Positions 8,258-21,737 of a stretch of 64,000 nucleotides of DNA are shown piece after piece (position 1 is the first letter of the stretch; each line of letters opens with the position of its first letter). The stretch is taken from positions 31,803,751 to 31,867,750 of the forward strand of contig NC_061867.1 in assembly GCF_907164915.1 (NCBI RefSeq), in the 5' to 3' direction. A program made the position numbers and the translations under genes. The notes beneath the pieces were generated by a model, which worked only from the letters and a program-made list of their open reading frames with translations, searched no databases and was not told the origin of the DNA. The stretch is from Impatiens glandulifera. Lineage: Eukaryota > Streptophyta > Magnoliopsida > Ericales > Balsaminaceae.

Positions 8258-10541
8258 GACTAAATTGCGGAACTGTTCGTTGGATTTGAAGCTTTAGACA
8301 ACTGAATGTAAATGGCTGAAAGTAAAGAACACTAGGAGTTTTATGGATGTTCAGAGATAAAACTCATACATCACCACTTCTTTCACAACCGGAAGGATAT
8401 CCACTAAATACTTTGAATTAAATACAACTCATTGATCTAGCTATCTATCTGTTAAACAAAACAACCTTTGTTTAACTTACAGTACTGAGATTTCTCACAG
8501 AAAAGACAGTATGTAATTACAATGTATTCACATCTAGACATTAAGAGATTTAGCGTATGCGTTGAGCAGATTTGTTTCAGACTTGTGTAAAAACTGGTTG
8601 TTCGACCGTTGTCCTTGAGCCTCCTTATACAGTTGAAGTATACCAATGGTCGAATATTTTTTGAGAACACGTGGCAAATGTCCATTGGACAGCCTCCTAT
8701 AGTACGAGAGTACAACAGACTCTGAATATTTGGATCGTGGCCTTACTGAACGAGTAGTGCGCTGAATATCCTATGATCTTGTCTTGTACTTGAAATATGG
8801 TTGAAGGATATTCACGTACGTGGATTTTATTAATTGATGGAATTAGATGGCTTGTCAGACTACTAAAAGAAGTGGAGCAGGAAGATAATTGATCGTGGGT
8901 AGACGGATGCTTCCTTTAGACAACAGATAAAGTAAGGCATTAGACGTTCTTCTTTCGACCGCGTCTAAAGGGGATAGACGATGTCTAACTACACATTCCT
9001 TCAGACCGCGTCTGAAGAAGTTAGACTTCGGTTAACTACGCATCCCTTCAGACCGCGTCTGAAGGAGTTAGACATTTTCTAACTATGCAACCCATTAGAC
9101 CGCGTCTAAAGGAGTTAGACATCATCTAACTATGTTTCCCTTTAGACTCCGTCTAAAAGAGTTTAACCTCATCTAACTACGTTTCCCTTTAAACTCCGTC
9201 TAAAGGAGTTAGAGCTCGTCTAACTATGTTTCCCTTTAGACTCCGTCTAAAGGAGTTAGACCTTGTCTAACTACATTTCCCTTTCGACTCCATTTAAAAG
9301 AGTTAGACCTCGTCTAACTACGTTTCTCTTTAGACTCCTTTTAAAGGAGTTAGACCTCGTCTAACTATGTTTCCCTTTAGACTCCGTCTAAAGGTGTTAT
9401 ACCTCGTCTAATTACGTTTCCCTTTAGACTCCATCTAAAAGAGTTAGACCTCGTCTATCTACGTTTCCCTTTGGACTCCGTCTAAAGGAGTTAGACCTCA
9501 TCTAACTACGTTTCCCTTTAGACTCTGTCTAAAGGAGTTAGACTTGGTCTAACTACGTTTCCCTTTAGACTCTGTCTAAAGGAGTTAGACCTTGTCTAAC
9601 TACGTTTCCCTTTAGACTTCATTTAAAAGAGTTAGACCTCGTCTAACTACGTTTCTCTTTAGACTCCTTTTAAAGGAGTTAGACCTCGTCTAACTATGTT
9701 TCCCTTTAGACTCCGTCTAAAGGAGTTATACCTCGTCTAATTACGTTTCCCTTTAGACTCCATCTAAAAGAGTTAGACCTCGTCTATCTACGTTTCCCTT
9801 TGGACTCCGTCTAAAGGAGTTAGACCTCATCTAACTACGTTTCCCTTTAGACTCTGTCTAGAGGAGTTAGACTTGGTCTAACTACGTTTCCCTTTAGACT
9901 CTGTCTAAAGGAGTTAGACCTTGTCTAACTACGTTTCCCTTTAGACTTCATTTAAAAGAGTTAGACCTCGTCTAACTACGTTTCCCTTTAGACTCCTTTG
10001 AAAAGAAGTTAGACCTCGTCTAACTAGGTTTCCCTTTAGACTCCGTCTAAAGGAGTTACTCCTCGTCTAATTACGTTTCTCTTTAGACTTCGTCTAAAGG
10101 AGTTAGACTTCTTCTAACTACGTTTCCCTTTGGACTTCGTCTAAAGGAGTTAGACCTTGTCTAACTACGTTTCCCTTTAGACTCCGTCTAGAGGAGTTAG
10201 ACTTCATTTAACTATGTTTCCCTTTAGACTCCGTCTAAAGGGGTTAGACCTCGTCTAACTACGTAAGACGTCTAAGACAGCTTGCTTTAGACCGCGTCTA
10301 AGGTAGCGCTATCTTTTATATTTGTTCCTACACAAAACAAATAGACCACTCAGCTTGAACTTAATAACATCATCAAAATCATGTTCCAAAATATAAAAGA
10401 CTTTTATATTCTTTTAAAGTTAATTAAACTATGTCTTTCTTAATTAACTTTCTTTCTTTTCTTTTTTTAATTTTACCCAACATAATTAATTATTTCTTTC
10501 TTAATTAATTATATCTTTTCTTTGTTTAATTTAATCTAACA
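8258..10541 (-). repeat. LTR of element 3a (second family); left boundary uncertain
   Basis: On the minus strand the LTR begins TGTTAGATTAAATTAAAC at 10541, directly after a polypurine tract. It holds the palindrome array (8938-10300), a TATA-like GTATAAGGAG at 8631-8640, and the block TTATGGATGTTCAGAGA (from 8341) shared with all LTRs in the window. Segments such as GTAGTGCGC(T/C)GAATAT and GTGGAGCAGGA also occur in the 3b LTR (60.8-61.0 kb), so 3a and 3b are one family. By comparison with 3b about 100-200 bp of the U5 end is missing; element 1 and the fragment at 8164-8257 occupy that place. Confidence 0.7.
8938..10300. repeat. 47-bp tandem array of palindromes inside LTR 3a (about 28 units)
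   Basis: Period 47 bp. Each unit contains two imperfect palindromes, TTAGACCTCGTCTAA and TTTAGACTCCGTCTAAA, separated by CTACGTTTCC. The leftmost units (to about 9120) are more variable. A 329-bp (7 x 47) higher-order repeat is visible: the diagnostic GTTTCTCTTTAGACTCCTTT occurs at 9322 and 9651 with the same series of variants after each. The array occupies the U3 part of the LTR. Confidence 0.93.
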
Positions 10542-10704
10542 ATTTCTCTCTTTTTGATGATGTTAAAACTAAGTTAATAAATCGAAGTTAACAGATCGAG
10601 TTAAGATCACAAGTTCAAAAACTGACCAATCTATTTATAATTATGAACAAAATACATAAGATAGGAAAAGTTTAATATCCCTCCTTTTTAGTTCTTGAAT
10701 ATAT
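10301..10704 (-). other. AT-rich LTR start, PPT and 3' UTR of element 3a
   Basis: Mostly T-rich AATTAA sequence forming the first part of the LTR (up to 10541), then the PPT and about 150 bp of non-coding DNA before the stop of the type-C gene. No ORF. Confidence 0.5.
10542..10556 (-). other. Polypurine tract of element 3a
   Basis: Minus strand AAAAAGAGAGAAAT immediately before the LTR start TGTTAGATT. Compare AAAAAGGGAGAAAT|TGTTAGATA in element 2 and AAAAAGGGGGAAAT|TGTTGGGTC in element 3b. This conserved plus-strand primer site fixes the LTR edge and orientation. Confidence 0.7.
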
Positions 10705-13700
10705 TCAGCGGCAAAGGGGATCTTTGTCGCTGAATACACGTTCTATAAGGCTTGGACCACCTCCGCAACCACCTCCACGATCGCCTCCTCTATCACCACG
10801 ACGACCACCGCGATCATACTGGAAGCTACCACGACCACCTTGAGCAGTCTTCCTTTTGGAACGAGTGCCACGAGTACTTGTTCCTCCTCGATTTCTAACT
10901 TCCTCCTTTTTTAAATTATCAGGGTTGGCATCAACAAGGGCTCTAGATTTAGTAGCTTCGACATGATTGTCTTCTTTGGCCTGGAAGTGTCTAGCGATCG
11001 CTTCTGCATCTTCTAACTATTATGCTTCAACACTTTCAGAGATTTTGCAACTTCAAGCATCTAGAGAGTTAGAGATTCAATCGATGACCTCGTCTCATGA
11101 TGAAATTCAAGAGCAAATGACTTGGTCATGTCATGAATATTAGAATTTTGCTTGTGAAGATTTTTCTGCATTCATCTATACTAAGTTTGAAGAATCTTTA
11201 CTTCATGAGTGGTCTGCAGAAAGTTTTTATCGGTGCTCTTCTGTGCAGAAGCTAAGTCATCATCAACTTTAGAAGTTGTTGCAGATCCCCTCTCAAGATC
11301 CTGTAGCCTTGTAGACATGGCAAGTAGGCTCTTTCCGAAACTCACAGCTCCCGAAGATGCTTCCTCAGATGAAGAATGGGTAGAAGAGACAAGATGTGAA
11401 CCAACGGGAACAAAGAGAAGATGAGTGGCATAAAAGCTTACCTTTATCGAGTGCTCTGGTTCTTTGTCTTGGGCGGGTACTCGGGGAGCATTGATCATCG
11501 CCCTGGAATCATCTCTAGCTCATTGGATCTTAGTGCATAGATCCATAATGTAACATGATATGTCTTCAGATTGAAGACAATGATTAGAGAGGGATTTGGA
11601 TTTGGATTGTTGAGGGGAGGGCATCCTTTCTTCATATGCTTTCTCTTCATATGAAGAATAAGATTCAACAGTTTTGGTTTTAGACGCCCTTTGGGAACAG
11701 ACACATTACCCCTCAGCAGATGAGGTCTGCTCTTGTTCAGACGACTTTGAGAGTTCCCCCTCAATAAATGACGTCTGTTATAGTTCGGACGTGGAGGGAA
11801 TTTCACACATCCCCATTTTAATAGACGAAGACATCTGTTCAGATACAAGAGAAATACCATCCTCAATGATGGGAGCGGTCTGTTGAACTTTAGATTAGAG
11901 GGGCGTCTGCTCAACAAAATGACAAGAAAGGAATCGCCTTTCCTCAACGGACGATTCTTGTTCTTCGATGAAATAAAGAGTCGCTTTCTCTTCATCCACC
12001 GAGAGCATTTTCTCATTTGTGAAAATGAGACGCGGCACACCATGAGGAGACGACATCTCTTCAATGCATAAAACCTTCTCATCCTTGTCTGGGCAGTTGA
12101 GCTCTACACGCAATGGTTTATTCCAAATAGAAATTGATCCTAATGACTCGGTGCCATGAATGAATCGAAGGGTAGTGGAGAAATAAGACTCCATAAGCGA
12201 ACTGAGGCAGTTAAGGATCTTCGTCTCCTTTGAGTTGTCTTGTCAAAGTAGTTAAAGTTTGCTTTTCTTTGACAAAAAAGAGGATAAAGAGCATGCCCTT
12301 TTGCATTTACCATGAAAAACTCTCTTCTCTTAAGAGCCTCGTTGACATCTGTCTTTTTTGTCCAAGAGAGGATTGACTTCTCCGTTTTCAATAGTTCCCT
12401 CCACTCTTTCACTATGTTCTTACTAGTGATAATGTCAACGTATTTAGAGTGGAGCATGTGGCTCATCCACGTATCAAATGCTTCAATCCTCTTACCCGCT
12501 TTCACATCGCTATCCTCCATGATGAGGTCGAGCATCTGATTGGCTTCGGATGTGCATTTAATAATGAATTCGGCCACGTCTTTTCCTTTCCCTAAATTTC
12601 GGTAGGTTTAGGAACAAGAATTGATTCTATGAAGAAGATACATGGAGCCCCTAGTGTCTGAACGTGAGATTCTTTAACAATAGTAGAAGGAGAAGGCACC
12701 AGTAGTACGAAAAAAACATCAAAAGCACCAGTAGCAGCAGCCATCATTGGTTCGGTGAGGAAGACCGCCCTGTCTTCCCCTAAATATTCTCAACAGGTTG
12801 ACCAACCGTCTCAGTAGTTGGTCCAGTAGTCTGTTCCACTTCGGGAACCTCAATAATGGGCACTTTGGCCAGTGGTGTGCATGGAGTTACCTTGGAGGAC
12901 GTCTGAACGACTGTAGATGCCTCCGTCTAATCAGTTGGACGAGCATCCGCCAGATGAGTTGTGTTGGTTTCAGTCTAATCAATAGTGCCATTAGACACTT
13001 CTAATAGTATCTCGCGTTGATTGGATAGAACCCTGCTAGTGGTGATGGTGAGAGAGAGGACAAAGGAACAACAACAATAGGATTTTCCTCGGTTCACGTC
13101 CTTTTCGGGACTGAGTCAACTTTTCCAGTTTCTCCGATGGGTTCCCTTTTCTGGCTGTTGAAAATGACGTCAGATTCCATAACAGAAGGCCTAGCCTTCT
13201 TCGCAGGGGTCTTGCGACTTGAGGTCGCAGGACGTTTGGACCTAGTGATCGATTGACCACTCGTCTGTTATGTTGAGGATTCGGACTTCGAATCCTTCAC
13301 AAACTTCATTCTCACTATAAAGTTCCTCACATTGGTATCTGATCATTATTCTGCAGGGGTTAACAACCGCATCGCTGACAATAGGAACCTGAATATGCTC
13401 CAAGAGCCATCCAAGTTGGACCAAAAATCCCACACTCTTCTTGCTCTGTGGAGAAACCATCTGGAAAAGAGTGGAGAAGAGAACGGATGCCCAGTTGACC
13501 AGAATCCCTTGGTTATGGCCGTTATATACTCAAAACAGTCTTGAGTATAAGAATTGAATGACCTTGCTCTCCCTTGAATAGATTTTGCCACAATATTATT
13601 CAGAAGGTAGAAAGAGTATTTGAATAGCTTCTTCTTCCTGTTCATATTTATCAGACCGTCGATGTCCGAAAATAGTTTTTGCATTTTTGTAATGATCTCG

Positions 13701-13994
13701 GCCAGAATCCCGACGTCGAACGTGTGACCCTCTGATGGAATCTCAAAGAACTCAGCGAAAGAGGCTTCAGAGATAAATATCTTGACATCCTTCATCGTTG
13801 CTTCGATCGTATCATCAATAAACTTCCCAGAACGGAAGAACTCCCAGACTTATTTCTCATAGAGAACGAAAGGACCATCGAGGAAGTTTCTTAGACCGGT
13901 CGCCTCCAAAGATTTGAATACATCAACGATCTATAGATGTTCATGCTCGTATACTAATTCAAAATCAACCTGCAGAATGTTTTTTGAGACCATG
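10705..13994 (-). pseudogene. Decayed type-C post-pol gene of element 3a (N-terminal module ... coiled coil ... RGG tail)
   Basis: An ATG at 13994 opens MVSKNILQVDFELVYE, matching the N-terminal module of genes A-C, then F-K-S-L-E-A-T-G-L-R-N-F-L and F-V-L-Y-E. Stop codons appear at about codons 21 and 46, and the frame shifts around 13400. Middle pieces are readable at 12577-12140 (SFDTW-like F-D-T-W-M-S-H-M-L-H-S) and 12194-11495. A probable coiled-coil piece is at 11498-11181 (S-T-R-L-Q-D-L-E-R). The C-terminus (about 11010-10705) is Gly/Arg-rich (QGGRGSFQYDRGGRRGDR) and ends at a TGA. Long proteins with this order (module, acidic/basic middle, coiled coil, RGG tail) are what I recall from Gesneriaceae proteomes. 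RGG boxes often bind RNA, so an RNA-linked role is inference. Many breaks; not functional. Confidence 0.7.
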
Positions 13995-14214
13995 AAATAG
14001 TCTTCTTAGCCATCTTTAGTTTTTGAAAAGAGGAGAAAGAAGATTAAGGACAAAGTGCAAAGATATTCTAGGGTTTTTAGAAATCTCAAGAAAGCATGAA
14101 AATCTTCTTGGCGTGCAAGGCACCCTTAAATAGAATTTGAAACGCCGCTTCTCCTAAAAAGATATCATTAAAAGTAAACCTTCATTAACATGTTCCCAAT
14201 AAAAGAATAATTTA
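13995..14214 (-). promoter_or_regulatory. Leader and TATA-like promoter region of the 3a type-C gene
   Basis: Minus strand contains CTATTTAAGG (14124-14133) about 130 nt upstream of the ATG and a CT-rich leader. The segment ending TGTTCCCAATAAA (about 14195) is also found upstream of the 3b gene (about 63166). The satellite begins directly beyond it. Confidence 0.45.
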
Positions 14215-17200
14215 GACATACGATTTAAACAAAAAACACGTTAATTTCGAATTTTTTTAATTGATTTTTGATGTTTTCACGAAAAAAACAAAAAATAAAA
14301 ACGTAAAAATGTACAATTTAAAACAAAATACGTTAATTTCAAACATTTTTAATTGATTTTTTATGTTTTTATGAAAGAACACAAAACAAAAGCGTGTAAA
14401 CGTACTAATTAAACAAAAATCACATTAATTTCGATCATTTTTAATTGATTTTTTATGTTTTTACGAAAAAAACACAAAACAAATGCGTATAAACGTACGG
14501 TTTAAACAAAAAACATGTTAATTTCGAACATTTTTAATTGATTTTTGATGTTTTTACTAAAAAAACACAAAATAAAAACGTGAAAACATACAATTTAAAA
14601 CAAAACACGTTAATTTCAAACATTTTTAACAGATTTTTTATGTTTTTATGAAAGAACACAAAACAAAAGCATGTAAACGTACTAATTAAACAAAATTCGA
14701 TCATTTTTAATTAATTTTTGATGTTTTTACGAAAGAACACAAAACAAAACCATATAAACGTACGATTTAAACAAAAAACACGTTAATTTCGAACATCTTT
14801 CATTTATTTTTGATGTTTTTACGAAAAAAACACAAAACAAATGCGTATAAACGTACGATTTAAACAAAAAACACGTTAATTTTGTACATTTTTAATTGTT
14901 TTTTTATGTTTTTACGAAAAAAACACAAAATAAAAATGTGAAAACGTACAATTTAAAACAAAACACGTTAATTTTGAACAATTAGAATCGATTTTTGATA
15001 TTTTTACGAAAGAACACAAAACAATAGCGTATAAGCGTACGATTTAAACAAAAAAACACGTTAATTTCAAATATTTTTAATTTAGTTTTTATGTTTTTTT
15101 AAAAAAAAATATAATAAAAACGTGCAAATGTACAATTTAAAACAAAACACGTTAATTTCAAACATTTTTAATTGATATTTTATGTTTTTACGAAAAAAAC
15201 ACAAAAAATAAACGTATAAACGTAAGATTTAAACAAAAACCTTAAATTTCGAATATTTTTAATTGATTTTTGATATTTTTACGAAAAAAAACATAAGATA
15301 AAAACGTGAAAACATACAATTTAAAACAAAACACGTTAATTTTATACATTTTTAATTTATTTTTGATGTTTTTACGAAAGAACACAAAACAAAAGCGTAT
15401 AAACGTATGATTTAAACAAAAAACACGTTAATTTCGAATATTTTTAATTGATTTTTTATGTTTTCACGAAAAAAACAAAATATAATAAAGTATAAACGTA
15501 AGATTTAAAACAAAACACGTAAATTTCAAACATTTTTAATTGATTTTTGATGTTTTTACGAAAAACACAAAACAAAAGCATATAAACCGACGTTTTAAAC
15601 AAAAAACACGTTAATTTTATACATTTTTAATTGTTTTTTTTATGTTTTTCCAAAAAAAACACAAAATAAAAATGTGAAAACGTACAATTTAAAACAAAAC
15701 ACGTTAATTTCGAACATTTAGAATTGATTTTTGATGTTTTTACGAAAGAACACAAAACAAAAGCGTATAAACGTACGATTTAAACAAAAAAACACATTAA
15801 TTTCGAATATTTTTAATTTATTTTTGATGTTTTTTGAAAAAAACACATAATAAAAACGTGTAAATGTACAAATTAAAACAAAACACGTTAATTTCAAACA
15901 TTTTTAATTGATATTTTATGTTTTTACGAAAAAAACACAAAAATTAAACGTATAAACGTAAGATTTAAACAAAAACCGTAAATTTCTAACATTTTTAATT
16001 GATTTTTGATGTTATTACGAAAAAACACAAAATAAAAATGTGAAAACGAACAATTTAAAACAAAACACATTAATTTCGAACATTTTTGGTTGATTTTTAA
16101 TGTTTTTACGAAAGAACACAAAACAAAAGCGTATAAACGTACAAATTAAACAAAAAACACGTTAATTTCGAACAATTTTTATTGATTTTTTATATTTTAC
16201 GAAAAAATACAAAACAAAAGCGTATAAACGTACGATTTAAACAAAAAATCATGTTAATATATAACATCTTAATTGTTTTTTTATATTTTTATGAAAGAAC
16301 ACAAAACAAAAACGTATAGACATACGATTTAAACCAAAAAACATGTAAGTTTCGAACATTTTTAATTGATTTTTGATGTTTTTACAAAAAAACACTTAAT
16401 AAAAACGTGAAAATGTACAATTTAAAACAAAACACGTTAATTTCGAACATTATTAATTGATTTTTTATGTTTTTATGAAAAAACACAAAACAAAAGCGTG
16501 TAAACGTAATAATTAAACAAAAATCACATTAATTTCGATCATTTTTAATTAATTTTTGATGTTTTTACGAAAGAACACAAAACAAAAGCATTTAAACGTA
16601 CGATTTAAACAAAAACACGGTAATTTCGAACATTTTTTAGTTCACATTTTAATTTTTTACGAAAAAACACAAAAAGTAAACGTATAAATGGACGATTTAA
16701 ACAAAAAACGTAAATTTCGAACATTTTTAATTGATTTTTGATGTTTTTAGAAAAAAAACACAGAATACAAACGTAAAAACGTACAATTTAAAACAAAACA
16801 CGTTAATTTCGAACATCTTTAGTTGATTTTTGATGTTTTTACGAAAGAACACAAAATAAAAGCGTATAAACGTACGAATTAATGAAAAAACAAGTTAATT
16901 TCGAACATTTTTAATTGATTTTTTATATTTTACGAAAAAACACAAAACAAAAGCTAATAAACGTACGAATTAAACAAAAATTATGTTAATATCTAACATC
17001 TTAATTGTTTTTTAATATTCTTATGAAAGAACATAAAACAAAAACGTATAAACGTACGATTTAAACAAAAAACACGTTAATTTCGAACATCTTTAATTTG
17101 TTTTTGATGTTTTTACGAAAAAAACACAAAACAAATGCGTATAAACGTACGGTTTAAACAAAAATCAAGTTAATTTCGAACATTTTTAATTGATTTTTTT

Positions 17201-19000
17201 ATGTTTTTACGAAAGAACACAAAACAAAAACATATAAACGTACGATTTAAACAAAAAACATGTTAATTTCGAACATTTTTAATTGATTTTTGATATTTTT
17301 ACGAAAGAACACATAACAAAAGCGTATAAACATACTAATTAAATAAAAATCACGTTAATTTCAATCATTTTAAAATGATTTTTGATGTTTTTACGAAAAA
17401 ACACAAAACAAAAACATTTAAACGTACGATTTAAACAAAAAAACACGTTAATTTCAAACATTTTTGATTCATTTTTTATGTTTCACGAAAAAAACAAAAG
17501 ATAAAAACGTATAAACGTACGATTTAAAACAAAACACGTAAATTTCAAATATTTTTAATTGATTTTTGATGTTTTTACGAAAAAACACTAATCAAAAGCA
17601 TATAAACATACAATTTAAACAAAACACGTTAATTTCGAACATTTCCAATTGATTTTTTATGTTTTAACGAAAGAACACAAAACAAAAACGTATAAACGTA
17701 CGATTTAAACAAAAATCATGTTAATATCTAATATCTCAATTGTTTTTATATTTTTATGAAAGAACATAAAACAAAAACGTATAGACGTACGATTTAAACA
17801 AAAAACATGTTAATTTCGAACATTTTTAATTGATTTTTGATGTTTTTACAAAAAAAACATAAGATAAAAACGTGAAAACGTACAATTTAAAACAAAACAC
17901 GTTAATTTCGAACATTTGTAATTGATTTTTTATGTTTTTACGAAAGAACACAAAACAAAAGCGTATAAATGTACGATTTAAACAAAAAACACGTTAATTT
18001 CGAACATTTTTAATTGATTTTTTATGTTTTTACGAAAGAACACAAAACAAAAGCATATAAACGTATGATTTAAACAAAAAACATGTTAATTTCGAATATT
18101 TTTAATTGATTTTTGATATTTTTACGAAAAACACAAAATATAACATGAAAAAAGGACAATTTATTAAAAAAACACGTTAATTTCGAACATTTTTAATTGA
18201 TTTTTTATGTTTTTATGAAAGAACACAAAACAAAAGCGTGTAAACGTACTAATTAAACAAAAATCACGTTAATTTTGAACATTTATGATTAATTTTTTTT
18301 TATTTTGACGAAAAAAACACATAATAAAAACGTGCAAATGTATACATTAAAACAAAACACGTTAATTTCGAACATTTTTAATTGTTATTTTATGTTTTTA
18401 CGAAAAAAACACAAAAAATAAACGTATAAACGTACGATTTAAACAAAAACCGTAAATTTCGAACATTTTTAATTGACTTTTGATGTTTTAAAAAAAACAC
18501 AAAATAAAAACGTGAAAACGTATAATTTAAATCAAAACACGTTAATTTCAAACATTTTTAGTTGATTTTTGATGTTTTTACGAAAGAACACGAAACAAAA
18601 GCGTATTAACGTACGAATTAAACAAGAAAACACGTTAATTTCGAATATTTTTAATTGATTTTTTATGTTTTTTCAAAAAAACACATAATAACAACGTGAA
18701 ATTGTATAATTTAAAACAAAACACGTTAATTTCGATCATGTTTAATTGATTTTTTATGTTTTTACGAAAAAACACAAAATAAACGTATAAATGTACGATT
18801 TAAACAAGAACCGTAAATTTCGAACATTTTTAATTGATTTTCGATGTTTTAAAAAAAACACAAAATAAAAACGTAAACACATACAATTTAAAACAAAACA
18901 TGTTAATTTCGAACATTTTTAGTTGATTTTTGATGTTTTTACAAAAGAACACAAAACAAAAGCGTATAAACATACGAATTAAACAAAAAACACGTTAATT

Positions 19001-21737
19001 TCGAAAAAAATTTATGTTTTGACAAAAAAAACAAAATATAATAACGTATAAACGTACGATTTAAAACAAAACACGTAAATTTCAAATATTTTTAATTGAT
19101 TTTTGACGTTTTTACGAAAAAACACAAAACAAAAGCATATAAACGTACGATTTAAACAAAAAACACGTTAATTTTGTACATTTTTAATTGTTTTTTTATG
19201 TTTTTACGAAAAAAACACAAAATAAAAATGTGAAAACGTAATATTTAAAACAAAACACGTTAATTTCGAACATTTTTAATCGATTTTTGATGTTTTTTAC
19301 GAAAGAACAATAAACAAAAGCGTATAAACGTACGAATTAAACAAAAAACACGTTAATTTCGAACATTTTTAATTGATGTTTTATATTTTATGAAAACAAC
19401 ACAAAACAAAAGCGTATAAACGTACGATTTAAACAAAAATCTTGTTAATATCTAACATCTGAATTGTTTTTTATATTTTTATAAAAGAACACAACACAAA
19501 AGACGTACGATTTAAACAAAAGATATGTTGATTTCGAACATTTTTAATTGATTTTTGATGTTTTTACAAAAAAAACGCATAATAAAAACGTGAAAACGTA
19601 CATTTAAAAACAAAACACGTTAATTTCGAACATTTTTCATTGATTTTTTATGTTTTTACGTAAGAACACAAAACAAAAGCGTATAAACGTACGATTTAAA
19701 CAAAAAACACGTTAATTTCGAACATTTTTAATTGATTTTTCATATTTTTACGAAAAAAACACAAAACAAATGCATTTAAACGTACGATTTAAACAAAAAA
19801 CATGTTATCTTCGAACATTTTTAATTTATTTTTGATGTTTTTACGAAAAAAAAACACTAAATAAAAACGTGAAAATGTACAATTTAAAACAAAAACCGTT
19901 AATTCCGAACATTTTTAATTGATTTTTTATGTTTTTATGAAAGAACACAAAACAAAAGCGTGTAAACGTACTAATTAAACAAAAATCACGTTAATTTTGA
20001 ACATTTTTAATTAATTTTTTATGTTTTTACGAAAGAACACAAAACAACAGCATTTAAACGTACGATTTAAACAAAAAAAACACGTTAATTTCAAACATTT
20101 TTGATTAATTTTTTCAAATATTCACGAAAAAAACCAAAAATAAAAACGTATAAACGTACGATTTAAAATAAAACACGTAAATTTCAAATATTTTTAATTG
20201 ATTGTTGATGTTTTTACGAAAAAACACAAAACAAAAGCATATAAACGTACGATTTAAACAAAAAACACGTTAATTTTGTACATTTTTAATTGTTTTTTTT
20301 TTATATTTTTACGAAAAAACACAAAATAAAAATGTGAAAAAATACAATTTAAAACAAAACATGTTAATTTCGAAAAAAAATTATGTTTTGACAAAAAAAA
20401 CAAAATATAATAACGTATAAACGTACGATTTAAAACAAAACACGTAAGTTTCAAATATTTTTAATTGATTTTTGACGTTTTTACGAAAAAATACAAAACA
20501 AAAGCATATAAACGTACGATTTAAACAAAAAACACGTTAATTTTGTACATTTTTAATTGTTTTTTTATGTTTTTACAAAAAAAACACAAAAAAAGGGGAA
20601 AACGTAATATTTAAAACAAAACACGTTAATTTCGAACATTTTTAATCGATTTTTGATGTTTTTTACGAAAGAACAATAAACAAAAGCGTATAAACGTACG
20701 AATTAAACAAAAAACACGTTAATTTCGAACATTTTTAATTGATGTTTTATATTTTATGAAAACAACACAAAACAAAAACGTATAAACGTACGATTTAAAC
20801 AAAAATCTTGTTAATATCTAACATCTGAATTGTTTTTTATATTTTTATAAAAGAACACAAAACAAAAGACGTACGATTTAAACAAAAGATATGTTGATTT
20901 CGAACATTTTTAATTGATTTTTGATGTTTTTACAAAAAAAACGCATAATAAAAACGTGAAAACGTACATTTTAAAACAAAACACGTTAATTTCGAACATT
21001 TCTAATTGATTTTTTATGTTTTTACGAAAGAACACAAAACAAAAGCGTATAAACGTACGAATTAAACAAAAATCACGTTAATTTCGAACATTTTTAATTG
21101 ATTTTTTTTATGTTTTTACGAAAGAACACAAAACAAAAACATATAAACGTACGAATTAAACAAAAAATATGTTAATTTCGAACATTTTTAATTGATTTGT
21201 GAGGTTTTTACGAAAAAAAACACTAAATAAAAACGTGAAAATGTACAATTTAAAACAAAAACCGTTAATTCCGAACATTTTTAATTGATTTTTTATGTTT
21301 TTATGAAAGAACACAAAACAAAAGCGTGTAAACGTACTAATTAAACAAAAATCACGTTAATTTTGAACATTTTTAATTAATTTTTGTTGTTTTTACAAAA
21401 GAACACAAAACAACAGCATTTAAACGTACGATTTAAACAAAAAAACACGTTAATTTCAAACATTTTTGATTAATTTTTTCTAATATTCACGAAAAAAACA
21501 AAAAATATAAACGTATAAACGTACGATTTAAAACAAAACACGTAAATTTCAAATATTTTTAATTGATTGTTGATGTTTTTACGAAAAAACACAAAACAAA
21601 AGCATATCAACGTACGATTTAAACAAAAAACACGTTAATTTTGTACATTTTTAATTGTTTTTTTTTTATATTTTCACGAAAAAACACAAAATAAAAATGT
21701 GAAAAAATACAATTTAAAAAAAAAAACATGTTAATTT
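19001..21737. repeat. Two tandem copies of a 1369-bp higher-order satellite repeat
   Basis: The odd monomer junction TTCGAAAAAAA...TTATGTTTTGAC occurs at 19001, 20370 and 23021. From 19001 and 20370 the next about 1365 bp match nearly base for base, including private variants such as TTTTTGACGTTTTTACG and TGATTGTTGATG (20201 and 21566). 1369 bp equals 15 monomers. Confidence 0.85.

Noticed and set aside
8938..10300. CRISPR-like array of palindromic repeats
   Set aside because: Units are contiguous with no unique spacers, the context is a plant LTR, and there are no cas genes.
11674..12071. Plus-strand ORFs in the 3a interior
   Set aside because: Shadows of the decayed minus-strand type-C gene; low-complexity and without recognisable domains.
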